A stretch of DNA of 64,000 bases. It comes from Marinobacter sp. EhC06 (lineage in GTDB: Bacteria > Pseudomonadota > Gammaproteobacteria > Pseudomonadales > Oleiphilaceae). The translations under genes and the position numbers were made by a program. Under the pieces are notes generated by a model, which was not told where the DNA came from, ran no database searches, and saw only the letters and a list, made by a program, of their open reading frames with translations. The number at the start of each line of letters is the position of its first letter. Within the stretch, counting starts at the first letter, position 1. The stretch spans positions 1,054,001 through 1,118,000 of the forward strand of contig NZ_LXYO01000023.1 of NCBI RefSeq assembly GCF_001650915.1, given 5' to 3'. Below are positions 1 through 8,973 of the stretch, piece after piece.

Positions 1-916
1 GGTAGTCGCCGCCGGTGTAGCTGAACACCATGGAGAATGCGGTGGCACCGATCAGGATTGCGAAGACCATGGCGGTCACCTTCACGGTGTCCTTGGACGC
101 ATCCCACACCATTTTGAAAGAAAACTGCCGGTAGATAATCGCCAGAACCACAGCGCCAACGCCACCGAGGGCGGATGACTCGGTTGGCGTGGCAATGCCG
201 GTGAAAATCGAGCCCAGAACCACCACAATCAATGCCAGCGGCGGAATGATCGCCAACAGCGCATTGAAGATTTCCTTCTTGCGGGATACGCCTGGCTCAT
301 CCGGCATGGCCGGAGCAGTTTCAGGCTTCAGTCTGGTCAGAACCAGGATATACACGATATATAGTCCGACCAGCACGATGCCGGGCCAGACCGCGGCCTT
401 GAACAGATCCCCGACCGGAAGGCCAAGCACGTCACCCAGGATGATGAGGATGATTGAGGGCGGTACGATCTGGCCAAGAGTACCGGAGGCACAGATAGTC
501 CCGGTGGCCAGCCGCTTGTCATACTTGTGGGCCAGCATCACAGGCAGCGAGATCAGGCCCATGGCCACCACACTGGCGCCCACGACCCCGGTAGAAGCTG
601 CCAGAAGGGCACCAACCAGAATCGTCGAAATGGCCAGGCCGCCAGGCAGGCCGCCAAACAGCCGCCCCATGGAGGTCAGCAGCTGCTCTGCCAACCGGGT
701 GCGCTGAAGCACCACGCCCATGAAAATAAACAGAGGCACAGCCATCAGAACGGTATTTTGCATCACGCTCATGATGCGATAGGGCATGAAGGCAAAGAGG
801 TCCATGCCCTCGGCGAATATTCCGAAAAACAGTGCAACGCCACCGAAGGTGAATGCTACGGGGAAGCCCAGCATCAGCATCAGCAGGGCGACACCGAACA
901 TAATCATACCGATCAT
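1..916 (-). CDS. dctM: TRAP transporter large permease (DctM), 3' end cut by window edge
   Basis: Large membrane subunit of a tripartite ATP-independent periplasmic transporter, which couples Na+ (or H+) entry to uptake of an organic acid delivered by the binding protein. The first 305 codons are present, read from an ATG that overlaps the dctQ stop as ATGA. The translation starts MIGMIMFGVALLML and holds hydrophobic segments plus DctM landmarks such as the SGTLGQIVPPS stretch. Family members are about 430-460 residues, so roughly the last third lies outside the window. It is the last visible gene of the dctP-dctQ-dctM set. Family is clear; substrate is taken from the DctP type only. Confidence 0.95.
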   Translation of the reverse strand, partial: MIGMIMFGVALLMLMLGFPVAFTFGGVALFFGIFAEGMDLFAFMPYRIMSVMQNTVLMAVPLFIFMGVVLQRTRLAEQLLTSMGRLFGGLPGGLAISTILVGALLAASTGVVGASVVAMGLISLPVMLAHKYDKRLATGTICASGTLGQIVPPSIILIILGDVLGLPVGDLFKAAVWPGIVLVGLYIVYILVLTRLKPETAPAMPDEPGVSRKKEIFNALLAIIPPLALIVVVLGSIFTGIATPTESSALGGVGAVVLAIIYRQFSFKMVWDASKDTVKVTAMVFAILIGATAFSMVFSYTGGDY

Positions 917-1458
917 GCGAGGCCTCCTGCGCTGTGCTCACCTTCGTATTCTTTCTCTCCCGACATAACCCGTATCGCATAGGTGACCATATTCAGGCCA
1001 GCAATGCCGATGAAGACTGCACTGATAGGGATGACAGACTTGATAATCCAGCGGTGGGGCAGACCGCCGGGATCGCCACTGCCTTCACCCATGTTGTAGG
1101 AGTCCAGGGCAAAATCGTAGCCATATATGCCGATCAGGTAGGCAAAGGGAATAACAAAAATAATTGCACCCACCAGGTTTACCCAGGCCTTGGCCTTGTT
1201 GCTCCACTTGGTGTAGAAAACGTCGACCCGAACATGACCATCCGTGCGCAATGCGTAGGGTATACCCAGCAGGAACACCACCGAATATAGGTGCCACTCC
1301 ATTTCCTGCATGCCGATTGAAACGTTATTGAAGGCGTAGCGGGCTACGACGTCGTAAAAGACGTTGGCTGCCATCAGTATCATCGCGACACAGGCAACCC
1401 AGCCACAGAATGTGGACAGGCGCGAGAGCCCCTCGTCCAGTTTGATAATCCACCGCAT
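913..1458 (-). CDS. dctQ: TRAP transporter small permease (DctQ)
   Basis: Small four-helix membrane subunit that pairs with DctM in the inner membrane. The 181-residue protein has hydrophobic segments near residues 18-40, 55-75, 93-115 and 138-160, the normal size and topology of DctQ. It contains the typical 'EMEWHLY' and 'RTDGHVRVDVFY' motifs following helix 2. Its stop codon overlaps the dctM start (ATGA), pointing to translational coupling. A hairpin with a short T run separates it from dctP upstream, as is common where the binding protein must be made in excess over the membrane subunits. Confidence 0.95.
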   Translation of the reverse strand: MRWIIKLDEGLSRLSTFCGWVACVAMILMAANVFYDVVARYAFNNVSIGMQEMEWHLYSVVFLLGIPYALRTDGHVRVDVFYTKWSNKAKAWVNLVGAIIFVIPFAYLIGIYGYDFALDSYNMGEGSGDPGGLPHRWIIKSVIPISAVFIGIAGLNMVTYAIRVMSGEKEYEGEHSAGGLA

Positions 1459-1513
1459 TGATGATCCCCCGCCAGGAGAGCTGGCGCTTTTTCAGTTGCT
1501 ATAAACGACAAAA

Positions 1514-1540
1514 CCGGGATCACTCGTAGAGCGATCCCGG
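1514..1540 (-). terminator. Partial terminator/attenuator hairpin between dctP and dctQ
   Basis: Perfect 8-bp arms CCGGGATC (1514-1521) and GATCCCGG (1533-1540) with an 11-nt loop. On the minus strand the stem is followed by TTTTG. It sits about 20 nt after the dctP stop and before dctQ, so it probably lowers read-through and stabilises dctP mRNA rather than ending the operon. Confidence 0.7.
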
Positions 1541-1559
1541 CTCCGTTTCAGCCTATATC

Positions 1560-2636
1560 TTACTCGACTTCGGCCATGGTGTTGAGGTAAGCGCGCTCGG
1601 AAATGTTGGTGTAAGCGCGGCTCTGCTCAAGATAGTTCTGCTGGGACTCGATGATCTTGGCAGCCATGTCGCTTTCAGCAGCTGCTTCTTTCAGCAGCTT
1701 GTTGTTGGCGGCATACATCGCGTCGAAAATGTCATCCGGGAACTGCTTGATCTGGACATTCGGGTATTCTTCACGAATGTTGGCCCAGGCTTCGGCGTTG
1801 GCGTGCTGGGAATGAACCAACATGTCGTAGGAAGCGGTACGCATTGCAACACGCATGATTTCCTGCAGGTCCGCCGGCAGCTTCTCCCATACCCGCTTGT
1901 TGATCAGGAACTGGAGCTCGGTGGCCGGCTCATGCCAACCGGTGTAGTAATAGTCGGCAATCTGCTGGAAACCGAGACGCAGGTCCAGAGCTGGGCCTAC
2001 CCACTCAACCGCATCGATGGTGTTGCGCTCAAGTGCGGTATAGAGCTCACCCGGAGCGATGTTGGTGGGGTTTACGCCAACTTCAGCAAACACTTCACCA
2101 GCAAAGCCGGGGATGCGCATTTTCAGACCTTCCAGGTCTTCCAGGGAGTTGATTTCCTTGCGGAACCAGCCACCCATCTGCACGCCGGTGTTACCGCCCG
2201 GGAAGGACAGCATGTTGTGGGGCTCATAGACTTCCTGCATCAGTTCCATGCCGCCGCCGTGGTAGAACCAGGCGTACTGTTCCATGGCGTTCATGCCAAA
2301 CGGCATGCTGGTGAAGAACAGGGTCTCGGGAACCTTGCCTTTCCAGTAGTAGGATGCGGAGTGGCCCATGTCGTACTGACCAGCCTTGACCATATCAAAC
2401 ACACCCAGCGGGGCTTTGTGTTTGTTGGCGGAGTCGATGCGGACTTTGAGTCGTCCGTCAGACATTTTCTCTACGGTTTCGGCAAAGCGCTTGGTGGTAT
2501 CACCGAAAATCGGGAAGTTTGGCCCCCAGGTTTCTGCAAGGCGGAGTGTAAAGGTGTCTTGGGCGAGCGCCTGTGTGGAGGCAAAGGTTGTTGCCACAGC
2601 CAGCACAGCCGCGGAAAGAACAGAACGGATCTTCAT
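1560..2636 (-). CDS. dctP: TRAP transporter periplasmic solute-binding protein (DctP, TakP-like)
   Basis: Periplasmic receptor that captures the substrate and hands it to DctQM. The 358-residue protein has a signal peptide ending ALAQ near residue 26, then a DctP fold starting TFTLRLAETWGPNFP. The ligand-clamp arginine sits in MRIPGF (about R174), and DAVEWVGP (about 208-215) carries the Glu-Trp pair used by TakP to bind 2-oxo acids and a cation. These features match the 2-oxo-acid/'mannitol-chloroaromatic' subgroup rather than the C4-dicarboxylate DctP subgroup. First gene of the dctPQM operon. The exact substrate (2-oxo acid, lactate or related) is inferred. Confidence 0.92.
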   Translation of the reverse strand: MKIRSVLSAAVLAVATTFASTQALAQDTFTLRLAETWGPNFPIFGDTTKRFAETVEKMSDGRLKVRIDSANKHKAPLGVFDMVKAGQYDMGHSASYYWKGKVPETLFFTSMPFGMNAMEQYAWFYHGGGMELMQEVYEPHNMLSFPGGNTGVQMGGWFRKEINSLEDLEGLKMRIPGFAGEVFAEVGVNPTNIAPGELYTALERNTIDAVEWVGPALDLRLGFQQIADYYYTGWHEPATELQFLINKRVWEKLPADLQEIMRVAMRTASYDMLVHSQHANAEAWANIREEYPNVQIKQFPDDIFDAMYAANNKLLKEAAAESDMAAKIIESQQNYLEQSRAYTNISERAYLNTMAEVE

Positions 2637-2781
2637 TGCTCTTCTATCCTCTTATCTTTTTTGTGGGTCGAGGGTCCCCCTTTTGGGGAAAAACCACTCT
2701 TGATGCTAGTTCACGTTAGCAATTATCGTTAACAAACGAAATCAAAAACCGCCAGGTGTACGACCTTGGTCGTAAGGCGGA

Positions 2782-3240
2782 TCAGAGGTCTTCCATCCGG
2801 CCAATCTGGCTGGCGAGACGCATGGCCTCATGCTCTTCCAGGGCCAGAAGGTCTTCCAGCAGTGACTTGGCTTCGGGGATTTCCGCCTTTCCGATCAGGG
2901 AGTCGTAGAGGTCCATGACCTGGTCGTGGAAATGGAATACCTCTTTGGCGATGTCAGCGAACGACATGGAGGCGTAGTGAGTATATGAGTCGGCGCTGGC
3001 CTTGATCGGCTTATGGTTCAAATAGTCGTACATGCGGGTGTGCATGGCCTTGGGATCAGCCTGCTTCTCAAATTCAGTGACGGCTTTTTCCAGCAGGGCC
3101 TCGTGACCAGCAAGGTAATCAAGAAGCGCGCTGGCACGTTCGTCGTTGTTCAGTTTGGCAGATTCTTTCAGGCACCGCGCCAGATATGCGTGCAGCTGTC
3201 GGGTCCATTCGATAAGGTCCTCGAACGTTTTTATCTCCAT
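2782..3240 (-). CDS. Ferritin-like helical protein, function unknown
   Basis: A 152-residue, soluble, mostly helical protein. I start it at the ATG giving MEIKTFEDL because AAGGAG lies 7 nt upstream; an upstream in-frame start would add an unconvincing 20-residue leader. His and Glu residues are spaced along predicted helices (HAYLARCL, GHEALLEKAV, HFHDQVMDLYDSL, LEEHEAMRLASQIGRMEDL), the look of a four-helix ferritin/rubrerythrin-like bundle, but I cannot match a specific metal-binding signature. It stands alone between dctP and a GH84 gene. No function is claimed. Confidence 0.75.
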   Translation of the reverse strand: MEIKTFEDLIEWTRQLHAYLARCLKESAKLNNDERASALLDYLAGHEALLEKAVTEFEKQADPKAMHTRMYDYLNHKPIKASADSYTHYASMSFADIAKEVFHFHDQVMDLYDSLIGKAEIPEAKSLLEDLLALEEHEAMRLASQIGRMEDL

Positions 3241-3359
3241 TGCATTGCTCCTTGCCGGGGCGGATCGTTTGTAGTTGGCTTTACCGGTAAGTCTAGTCAA
3301 AATTAGAGGTTATTGGGTACCTGAACCGGACCCGGGAACCAGCAGAGCGGAAATTGGCT

Positions 3360-4427
3360 ATGGCAACGACACTCGGCATCATTGAAGGATTCTACGGCCC
3401 CATGTGGACCTGGCAGGAACGTCGGCATCTGGTCCGCACTCTGGCCCCCCACGGCTACGGATTTTATCTCTATGCCCCCAAGGCCGATGCCTTCCTCCGT
3501 CGCAGGTGGCAGCAGCCCCACCCACCGGCCATGGCCTCTGAGCTGGCCGAGTTTGCCCGTTTCTGCCGTCATGAGGGGATGCGTTTCGGGGTGGGCCTGA
3601 GCCCGTTCGAGGTATTCAACCGGTTCGACGATGACGCTCGCGCAGCGTTGGCAGACAAACTCACCCAACTGGAACGCACAGGCATTGATGAACTGGCGAT
3701 CCTGTTTGACGACATGCGCTCCGATACTCCCGACCTTGCCAGCACCCAGGCAGACATAGTGCACTGGGTACGTGATCGCACAACCATCAGGCATCTGAGT
3801 GTCTGTCCCAGTTACTATTCCGACGATCCGGTGCTGGACCGGGTGTTCGGGGAGCGTCCGGCAGATTATCTGGAGACGCTCGGACGCAAGCTGGACCACT
3901 CGGTCAACGTCTTCTGGACCGGAGAGGAAGTGTGTTCCCGGGAAATATCTCCAGGACATCTGAAACGGGTCGGGGATCTGCTCGGGCGCAAGCCCGTACT
4001 CTGGGATAACTACCCGGTCAATGATGGTGACCGCATGTCTCAACACCTGCATCTTCGTGCGTTCACCGGGCGGCCTGCGGCAAATGCAGCGCACCTGGCC
4101 GGCCACGGGATCAACCCGGCCCTGCAGCCCACATTAACAGCGATTCCGGCCATAACCCTGGCAGAATCCTATCGGCTTGGGCCGTCCTATCAATACGGTC
4201 AGGCGTTCCGCCATGTCGCCCGGGAGGTGCTGGGCAGGGAACTGGCGGCGCAGCTGCATGCGGATCTACTGGTGTTGCAGGACACCGGTCTGGGCCGGAT
4301 CAGTGATGAAAAGCGGCAGAGTCTTCAGCATACCTACGATGCCTTTGACCACCCCGCGGCCAACGAGATCCTGCGCTGGTTGGCGGGTGAATATCAGGTG
4401 ACTGATGAGATGGTGGCAACGCAGTAG
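3360..4427 (+). CDS. GH84-type beta-N-acetylglucosaminidase domain protein
   Basis: Predicted cytosolic glycosidase of the hyaluronidase/O-GlcNAcase-like GH84 family. The 355-residue protein opens with GIIEGFYGPMWTW, matching the 'GxIEGFYG' hallmark of the barrel, and carries the catalytic double aspartate in ILFDDM (near residue 120). Substrate-loop motifs follow (SVCPSYY, VFWTGEEVCS, LWDNYPVNDG). No signal peptide is visible, so it probably acts on internal or imported GlcNAc conjugates such as wall fragments. I use the ATG at 3360; a TTG two codons upstream is possible. The family is clear, but the physiological substrate is not. Confidence 0.88.
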   Translation: MATTLGIIEGFYGPMWTWQERRHLVRTLAPHGYGFYLYAPKADAFLRRRWQQPHPPAMASELAEFARFCRHEGMRFGVGLSPFEVFNRFDDDARAALADKLTQLERTGIDELAILFDDMRSDTPDLASTQADIVHWVRDRTTIRHLSVCPSYYSDDPVLDRVFGERPADYLETLGRKLDHSVNVFWTGEEVCSREISPGHLKRVGDLLGRKPVLWDNYPVNDGDRMSQHLHLRAFTGRPAANAAHLAGHGINPALQPTLTAIPAITLAESYRLGPSYQYGQAFRHVAREVLGRELAAQLHADLLVLQDTGLGRISDEKRQSLQHTYDAFDHPAANEILRWLAGEYQVTDEMVATQ

Positions 4428-4436
4428 CCTCGCCGG

Positions 4437-5147
4437 CTACCGGAGATAATACTCGACCGTTGAGACCACCCGAACGGTTTTAACCGGTTGTTGCCCTTCC
4501 ATGATGCCCGGTGCCTGATCCCGTGCCAGTATCTGGAAAACGCCCTGATTGGCCCGGCGCAGGCCCCCGAGTTCCGCCTTGGCATCCTGGGCGAACTGGG
4601 CGGCGGCTTCCCGCGCCGATGCCGTGGCCTCCGCAATCATTTCCGGCTTGATTTCGTTGAGACCATTAAACAGATAAGTCGGGCCGGATGGGCCGTAGTC
4701 GGAAGACAGCACCACCCCCGAGTCCACCAGCTCACTGACACCCTGTGCGGCCTGTCGAATCCGGTCGATATCGGTGCTGCGAACCATAAGAGTCTGACTG
4801 ATGATGAATTTCTGCTCGCCGTTATTGGCCTGGTAGGGGTTGGCCCTGGTATCGGTGACATCCAGGCGCTGGAGCTCGACCGCATCCTGGTCAATGGCCT
4901 GCAACTTCAGGAATGCCATGATCGCATCCCGGCTACTTCTGGCCTTGTCCTGGGCCTCACTCAGCGACGCCCCGGTCGCAACAAAGCGGATAGGCCACAA
5001 GGCAAGATCTGCATTCACTTCCCGTTCAGCCACACCCTTGACGGTGACATAGCGGTCGCCGGTGCGCAGGTCGGTAAGGCCGCTGCCGATCAGAGCTGCG
5101 GAGATAATGGCGCTGATACCGAGAATCAGCGAGGCGAGAAGTTTCAT
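4437..5147 (-). CDS. SIMPL domain (DUF541) protein
   Basis: A 236-residue envelope protein of the SIMPL/DUF541 family. It begins MKLLASLILGISAIISA, a signal or anchor helix, followed by VTVKGVAEREVNADLALWPIRF, the typical first strand of the domain, and ends with the usual VSTVEYYLR-type strand. I use the inner ATG with AGGGAA upstream rather than one seven codons earlier. Its 3' end is 9 bp from that of the convergent GH84 gene. Family members have been linked to oxidative or envelope stress, but the molecular role is unknown. Confidence 0.88.
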   Translation of the reverse strand: MKLLASLILGISAIISAALIGSGLTDLRTGDRYVTVKGVAEREVNADLALWPIRFVATGASLSEAQDKARSSRDAIMAFLKLQAIDQDAVELQRLDVTDTRANPYQANNGEQKFIISQTLMVRSTDIDRIRQAAQGVSELVDSGVVLSSDYGPSGPTYLFNGLNEIKPEMIAEATASAREAAAQFAQDAKAELGGLRRANQGVFQILARDQAPGIMEGQQPVKTVRVVSTVEYYLR

Positions 5148-5265
5148 GGAGTGTTCCCTGTGTTGCACAACCGGAAAGTTCCGGAAAGCGTCCGTTTGAC
5201 AGCTGCTATCCTGAAGATCAGGAACAAGATTAGCGCTTCACGCCCCAGGCTGAAAGGGAGGAATC

Positions 5266-5799
5266 ATGACGGCTGTGAAAGTTGAGTGTGTCAAAGGCAA
5301 CATCGCCGCACAGCAGGATATGGATGTAATCGTGAATGCTGCCAATGCCGAACTTCTGCCCGGCAGTGGCGTGGCCGGTGCCATTCACAGTGCGGCCGGC
5401 CCGGGGCTGGCAGAGGAATGCCGCGCACTGGCGCCCATCAGGCCAGGCCAGGCCGTAATCAGTTCGGCCCATAACCTGCCGAACCAGTATGTCATCCACT
5501 GCCTGGGGCCGGTCTACGGAGTTGATGAGCCATCCGACCGTTTGCTGGCGGATTGTTTCAGGAACGCCCTGTTGCTGGCAGATCGTCATGGGCTGGTGTC
5601 CATTGCCTTTCCTGCCATCTCTACCGGTGTTTTTGGTTACCCGTTGCAAGATGCAGCCGCCGTGGCCATGAAAGCGGTCGCCGACACCCGGGCGGATCTC
5701 AATTCTGTTCGCCTTGTCCGGTTTGTCCTGTTCAGCGATCAGGACCTTTCCATATTCGATGAAGCCCTCAAGCACGAATCGGGCGTGGCAGATCGGTAG
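5266..5799 (+). CDS. Macrodomain protein (YmdB/MacroD-like)
   Basis: A 177-residue single-domain protein of the MacroD class, which bind ADP-ribose and hydrolyse O-acetyl-ADP-ribose or mono-ADP-ribosyl bonds. The ADP-ribose loops are intact: IVNAANAELLPGSGVAGAIHSAAG near residues 22-45 and AISTGVFGYP near 116-125. A strong ribosome site (GGGAGGAATC) precedes the ATG. It is divergent from the SIMPL gene and convergent with a ChaN-like gene. No toxin or sirtuin partner is adjacent, so a housekeeping role is the simplest reading. Whether it cleaves O-acetyl-ADP-ribose or protein-linked ADP-ribose cannot be decided from sequence. Confidence 0.92.
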   Translation: MTAVKVECVKGNIAAQQDMDVIVNAANAELLPGSGVAGAIHSAAGPGLAEECRALAPIRPGQAVISSAHNLPNQYVIHCLGPVYGVDEPSDRLLADCFRNALLLADRHGLVSIAFPAISTGVFGYPLQDAAAVAMKAVADTRADLNSVRLVRFVLFSDQDLSIFDEALKHESGVADR

Positions 5800-5808
5800 C
5801 GGCGATTT

Positions 5809-6816
5809 CTAGTCACAGGTCTTGTCGGTCGATCGGCTGAAACGGGCCTGCATGGCTTTGCGTTCGCGCTCGGAGTCCTGGAATTCGTCGGGCAGGGGCT
5901 GGATGAAGTAAACGAAGTCACCTTTTGCGCGATTCCGGTCCAGTGGTGGTTCGTTGACGTCCGAAGGCCAGAATACCGGACTGACAACGGCAACAGATAA
6001 CTCTGGTGCTCGCTGTTTCAGCAATGCCACCGTTCCCAGCCCCTCTTCGCTGTGGAAGGTGCCGGTCAGGTGCAGGACCTGGTGCCCCGGATACTCTGCC
6101 CGGGCCTGAAGAATGCCGGCGGCCATGGTGTTGTCCCGGAGCAACTGGGCCTTGTAGGTGTTCTCCATCCGCTGGCTCATGGTGTCGTCAGCCTGATGGC
6201 TGGCGCCAATGGCTGCCATGAACTTTTCCCGGTAAGCCGGGGTGTCCATGAAGGGATCGGCGGGTAACTTCTGCTTTATGGTCTCAGAGACACTGTCGAG
6301 GTACTCAGGGCCTTTCCGGCCCACACAGCGGACCACTTCTGCAGGCGCATTGGCAGCGATCACCGGCAAATTGAGCTGGCGTGCAAATTCCACCAGTGGT
6401 CGGTAGAAGCCGCGGTAGTTGTCCCAGGCGCCGGCATCCTCAATCATTTCGGTTTCGCCGATCTCACCCTGCAGATACCCATTCAGCTCATCCTGATGGT
6501 CCAGATTGAACTGCTCCATGGCAAGAACCTGCTCTGGCCGCAGCCGATACAATGCCGCCTGAAGCCGGGACTGCAGAAGATGGGAACCGTGGTGCCCATG
6601 GTATTCCCCCACAACCACGACATCCGTGTTGACCAGTCGCTGCGCCAACTCCTCCGGAGTCAGGACGGTGTTGTTTTCCGGCCGCACTATCCGGGCATCG
6701 TACTGGGTTTGAGGTGCCGACAGTGTGGCTTCCTGAGCATTTGAAGAAGGCATGGCGGTACATCCGTTCAGAGCAGAGAGTGAGGCAAATAGCAGGGCGG
6801 GCGCGAGAACTTTCAT
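5809..6816 (-). CDS. ChaN family haem-regulated lipoprotein-like protein
   Basis: A 335-residue predicted lipoprotein. The start at MKVLAPALLF has AAGGAA upstream, and the signal peptide ends in a lipobox LNGC (Cys near residue 19). The ChaN/DUF399 domain follows: VVVGEYHGHHGSHLL and LAMEQFNLDHQ, continuing through ASHQADD and VLHLTGTFHSEEG. ChaN proteins bind haem and may take part in iron uptake. No TonB receptor or haem transporter is nearby. Envelope location is well supported; haem binding is inferred from the family. Confidence 0.87.
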   Translation of the reverse strand: MKVLAPALLFASLSALNGCTAMPSSNAQEATLSAPQTQYDARIVRPENNTVLTPEELAQRLVNTDVVVVGEYHGHHGSHLLQSRLQAALYRLRPEQVLAMEQFNLDHQDELNGYLQGEIGETEMIEDAGAWDNYRGFYRPLVEFARQLNLPVIAANAPAEVVRCVGRKGPEYLDSVSETIKQKLPADPFMDTPAYREKFMAAIGASHQADDTMSQRMENTYKAQLLRDNTMAAGILQARAEYPGHQVLHLTGTFHSEEGLGTVALLKQRAPELSVAVVSPVFWPSDVNEPPLDRNRAKGDFVYFIQPLPDEFQDSERERKAMQARFSRSTDKTCD

Positions 6817-6841
6817 GGTATTCCTTACGTTATGATCACAG

Positions 6842-7021
6842 TCAGGATCTTTTTTCGCGTTCTTCGCGCCAGTCCGGCCCCAATCTTTCTTCCACATATT
6901 CCCGGATGAATTGGCGCACTCTCTGGGAGGGCGTTACATCCTCCTGCTTGCACAGTTCCTCAAAGGCGGCCTTTTTGTCCGGGTCGATCAGCAGCGTCAG
7001 GCGGGCAGTGCGTTTTTCCAT
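6842..7021 (-). CDS. Ribbon-helix-helix (CopG-like) DNA-binding protein
   Basis: A 59-residue protein, MEKRTARLTLLIDPDKKAAFEELC followed (after a short turn) by PSQRVRQFIREYVEERL: one basic beta-strand and two helices, the ribbon-helix-helix fold of CopG/Arc repressors. An in-frame GTG would add five residues; neither start has a strong ribosome site. The gene is divergent from a SulP transporter, and a perfect 19-bp palindrome lies 34 bp upstream of its start, a probable operator for autoregulation. I see no toxin gene partner. Fold is confident; target genes are inferred. Confidence 0.8.
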   Translation of the reverse strand: MEKRTARLTLLIDPDKKAAFEELCKQEDVTPSQRVRQFIREYVEERLGPDWREEREKRS

Positions 7022-7054
7022 AGGGTTGTTCTTCACGTCTGGTGATTTTCAGAT

Positions 7055-7073
7055 ATGTTAATCAGATTAACAT
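7055..7073. promoter_or_regulatory. Perfect 19-bp palindrome, candidate operator
   Basis: ATGTTAATC-A-GATTAACAT is a perfect inverted repeat in the 129-bp divergent region between the ribbon-helix-helix gene and the SulP gene. It is AT-rich and followed by TATAAA/TATAAT-like stretches (7081-7100). Ribbon-helix-helix dimers typically bind such symmetric sites, so this is the obvious autoregulatory operator candidate. Confidence 0.6.
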
Positions 7074-7150
7074 TGAATGGATATAAAATGAGCATATAAT
7101 TTACAGGCATCCGTTGCAATTCCTGAACCTTGGCAATTAACGAGCCTTTC

Positions 7151-8902
7151 ATGCCGCATCGCGCCCACCTGTTCTCACTCCGGATGGCTCACGCATTCCG
7201 GGAAGCCTGCATTGATGAACCCTATCGGGGCCGCCGTTTCCTGCGCGACCTGATGGCCGGTGTAACGGTGGGTATTATTGCCATACCACTGGCCATGGCG
7301 CTGGCGATTGCCAGTGGTGTTGCACCACAGTACGGGCTCTATACCGCCATTATCGCCGGGTTTGTGATCGCACTGACTGGCGGCAGCCGGTTCAGTATCT
7401 CCGGCCCCACCGCCGCCTTCGTGGTCATTCTCTACCCCATCGCCCAGAACTATGGGCTGGGTGGTTTGCTGTTGGCCACTTTGATGTCCGGCGTTCTGCT
7501 GATTCTCATGGCCCTGATGCGCCTGGGCCGCTTCATTGAGTATATTCCCGAGTCTGTCACCCTGGGATTCACCGGAGGCATTGCGGTGGTGATTGCCACT
7601 CTGCAGGTCCGGGACTTTCTGGGCCTGCCGGTTGGCGATATGCCCGAACACTACTGGGACAAGCTCGCGCTACTGGCAGGAGCGCTGCCGGAGTTCGATG
7701 GCATGAGCACGCTTGTGGCTGGTGTCACCCTCGCCTGCATGTTGCTCTGGCCAAAACTTAAAACCCCGGTGCCACCCCACCTGCCGGCCGTGGTGATCGG
7801 GAGTCTTCTGGCGCTGTGGTTGAATGCCCAGGGCGCATCGGTTGAGACGATCGGCTCAAGATTCAGCTATCTGTTGCCGGATGGTTCAGTGGGGGCCGGT
7901 ATTCCGCCTTTTCTGCCGGAATTTGCCTGGCCCTGGCAGCAGGCGGGAGCATCGGGAGAGCCGATCGGGGTGTCCTGGTCGCTGGTTCGGGATCTGCTGC
8001 CAGCAGCCTTTGCCATCGCCATGCTCGGTGCTATCGAATCCCTGCTCTGTGCCGTAGTACTGGATGGCATGACCGGCAAACGTCACAGCGCCAACAGCGA
8101 GTTAATGGGGCAGGGCCTGGGCAACATCATTACGCCGTTTTTCGGCGGCATTACTGCGACCGCAGCCATTGCACGTTCGGCAGCCAATTACCGCGCCGGC
8201 GCCGAGTCACCGGTATCCGCAATGGTTCATTCTCTGGTGGTGCTACTCGCCCTGGTGTCGCTGGCGGGGCTACTGGCGTACCTGCCCATGCCGGCCATGG
8301 CGGCCTTGCTGATTATGGTGGCCTGGAACATGAGTGAGGCGCCTAAGTCGCTGCATCTGCTGAAAACAGCGCCGCGCAGCGACATTCTGGTTTTTCTCAC
8401 CTGTTTTTCGCTCACGGTATTGCTGGATATGGTGATTGCCATCACCACCGGCGTTTTGCTGGCGGCGGTCCTGTTCATGCGGGAAATGGCACAGATGACC
8501 CGGGTCACGGATATCACCCTGAGCAATCGTATTGCTGACTACGAACTGCCCGATGGCTGGCAGGTCTTCAAGATCAACGGGCCTCTGTTCTTTGCCGCCG
8601 CCGACCGGATCTTCGGTGAGCTGGCGGCTCTGTCCCGCAATGCCCGCGGGTTCATCCTTTATATGGACGGCGTCACGATTCTCGATGCCGGCGGGCTGTC
8701 CGCCCTGAACAAGCTCATCGCCACCTGTGAACGGGACGGCACTCAGATCGTCATTGCCGATCTCCAGTTTCAGCCTTTGCGAACCCTCGCTCGCGCCGGG
8801 GTTACGCCGGTAGCTGGCGTTAGCCGCTATACTTCCTCCCTGGACGAAGCCTTGCGTCTGATTTCTCGACCCGGCGCTGAGACTGATCAGTCTTCCGGAT
8901 AA
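7151..8902 (+). CDS. SulP family anion transporter with STAS domain (DauA/YchM-like)
   Basis: Inner-membrane anion carrier of the SLC26/SulP family; E. coli DauA of this type moves C4-dicarboxylates, other members sulfate or bicarbonate. The 583-residue protein has the family opening LRDLMAGVTVGIIAIPLAMALAIASG and PQYGLYTA, a core of 12-14 helices with the SISGPTAAF and ESVTLGFTGGIA motifs, and a C-terminal STAS domain (about residues 455-575, containing FKINGPLFFAAADRI and MDGVTILDAGG). I use the ATG at 7151; a TTG seven codons upstream is possible. It is divergent from a ribbon-helix-helix regulator. Substrate is not determinable here. Confidence 0.9.
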   Translation: MPHRAHLFSLRMAHAFREACIDEPYRGRRFLRDLMAGVTVGIIAIPLAMALAIASGVAPQYGLYTAIIAGFVIALTGGSRFSISGPTAAFVVILYPIAQNYGLGGLLLATLMSGVLLILMALMRLGRFIEYIPESVTLGFTGGIAVVIATLQVRDFLGLPVGDMPEHYWDKLALLAGALPEFDGMSTLVAGVTLACMLLWPKLKTPVPPHLPAVVIGSLLALWLNAQGASVETIGSRFSYLLPDGSVGAGIPPFLPEFAWPWQQAGASGEPIGVSWSLVRDLLPAAFAIAMLGAIESLLCAVVLDGMTGKRHSANSELMGQGLGNIITPFFGGITATAAIARSAANYRAGAESPVSAMVHSLVVLLALVSLAGLLAYLPMPAMAALLIMVAWNMSEAPKSLHLLKTAPRSDILVFLTCFSLTVLLDMVIAITTGVLLAAVLFMREMAQMTRVTDITLSNRIADYELPDGWQVFKINGPLFFAAADRIFGELAALSRNARGFILYMDGVTILDAGGLSALNKLIATCERDGTQIVIADLQFQPLRTLARAGVTPVAGVSRYTSSLDEALRLISRPGAETDQSSG

Positions 8903-8973
8903 AACGTTGATTCTTAAAGTCTCCGAATGGTTTACCCTTTGGCGATGAGAATCCGTCCAAAAAAAGGAATGAC

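Noticed and set aside
6842..7021. Toxin-antitoxin pair built on the ribbon-helix-helix gene
   Set aside because: No small toxin gene overlaps or follows it; the neighbours are a lipoprotein and a transporter.
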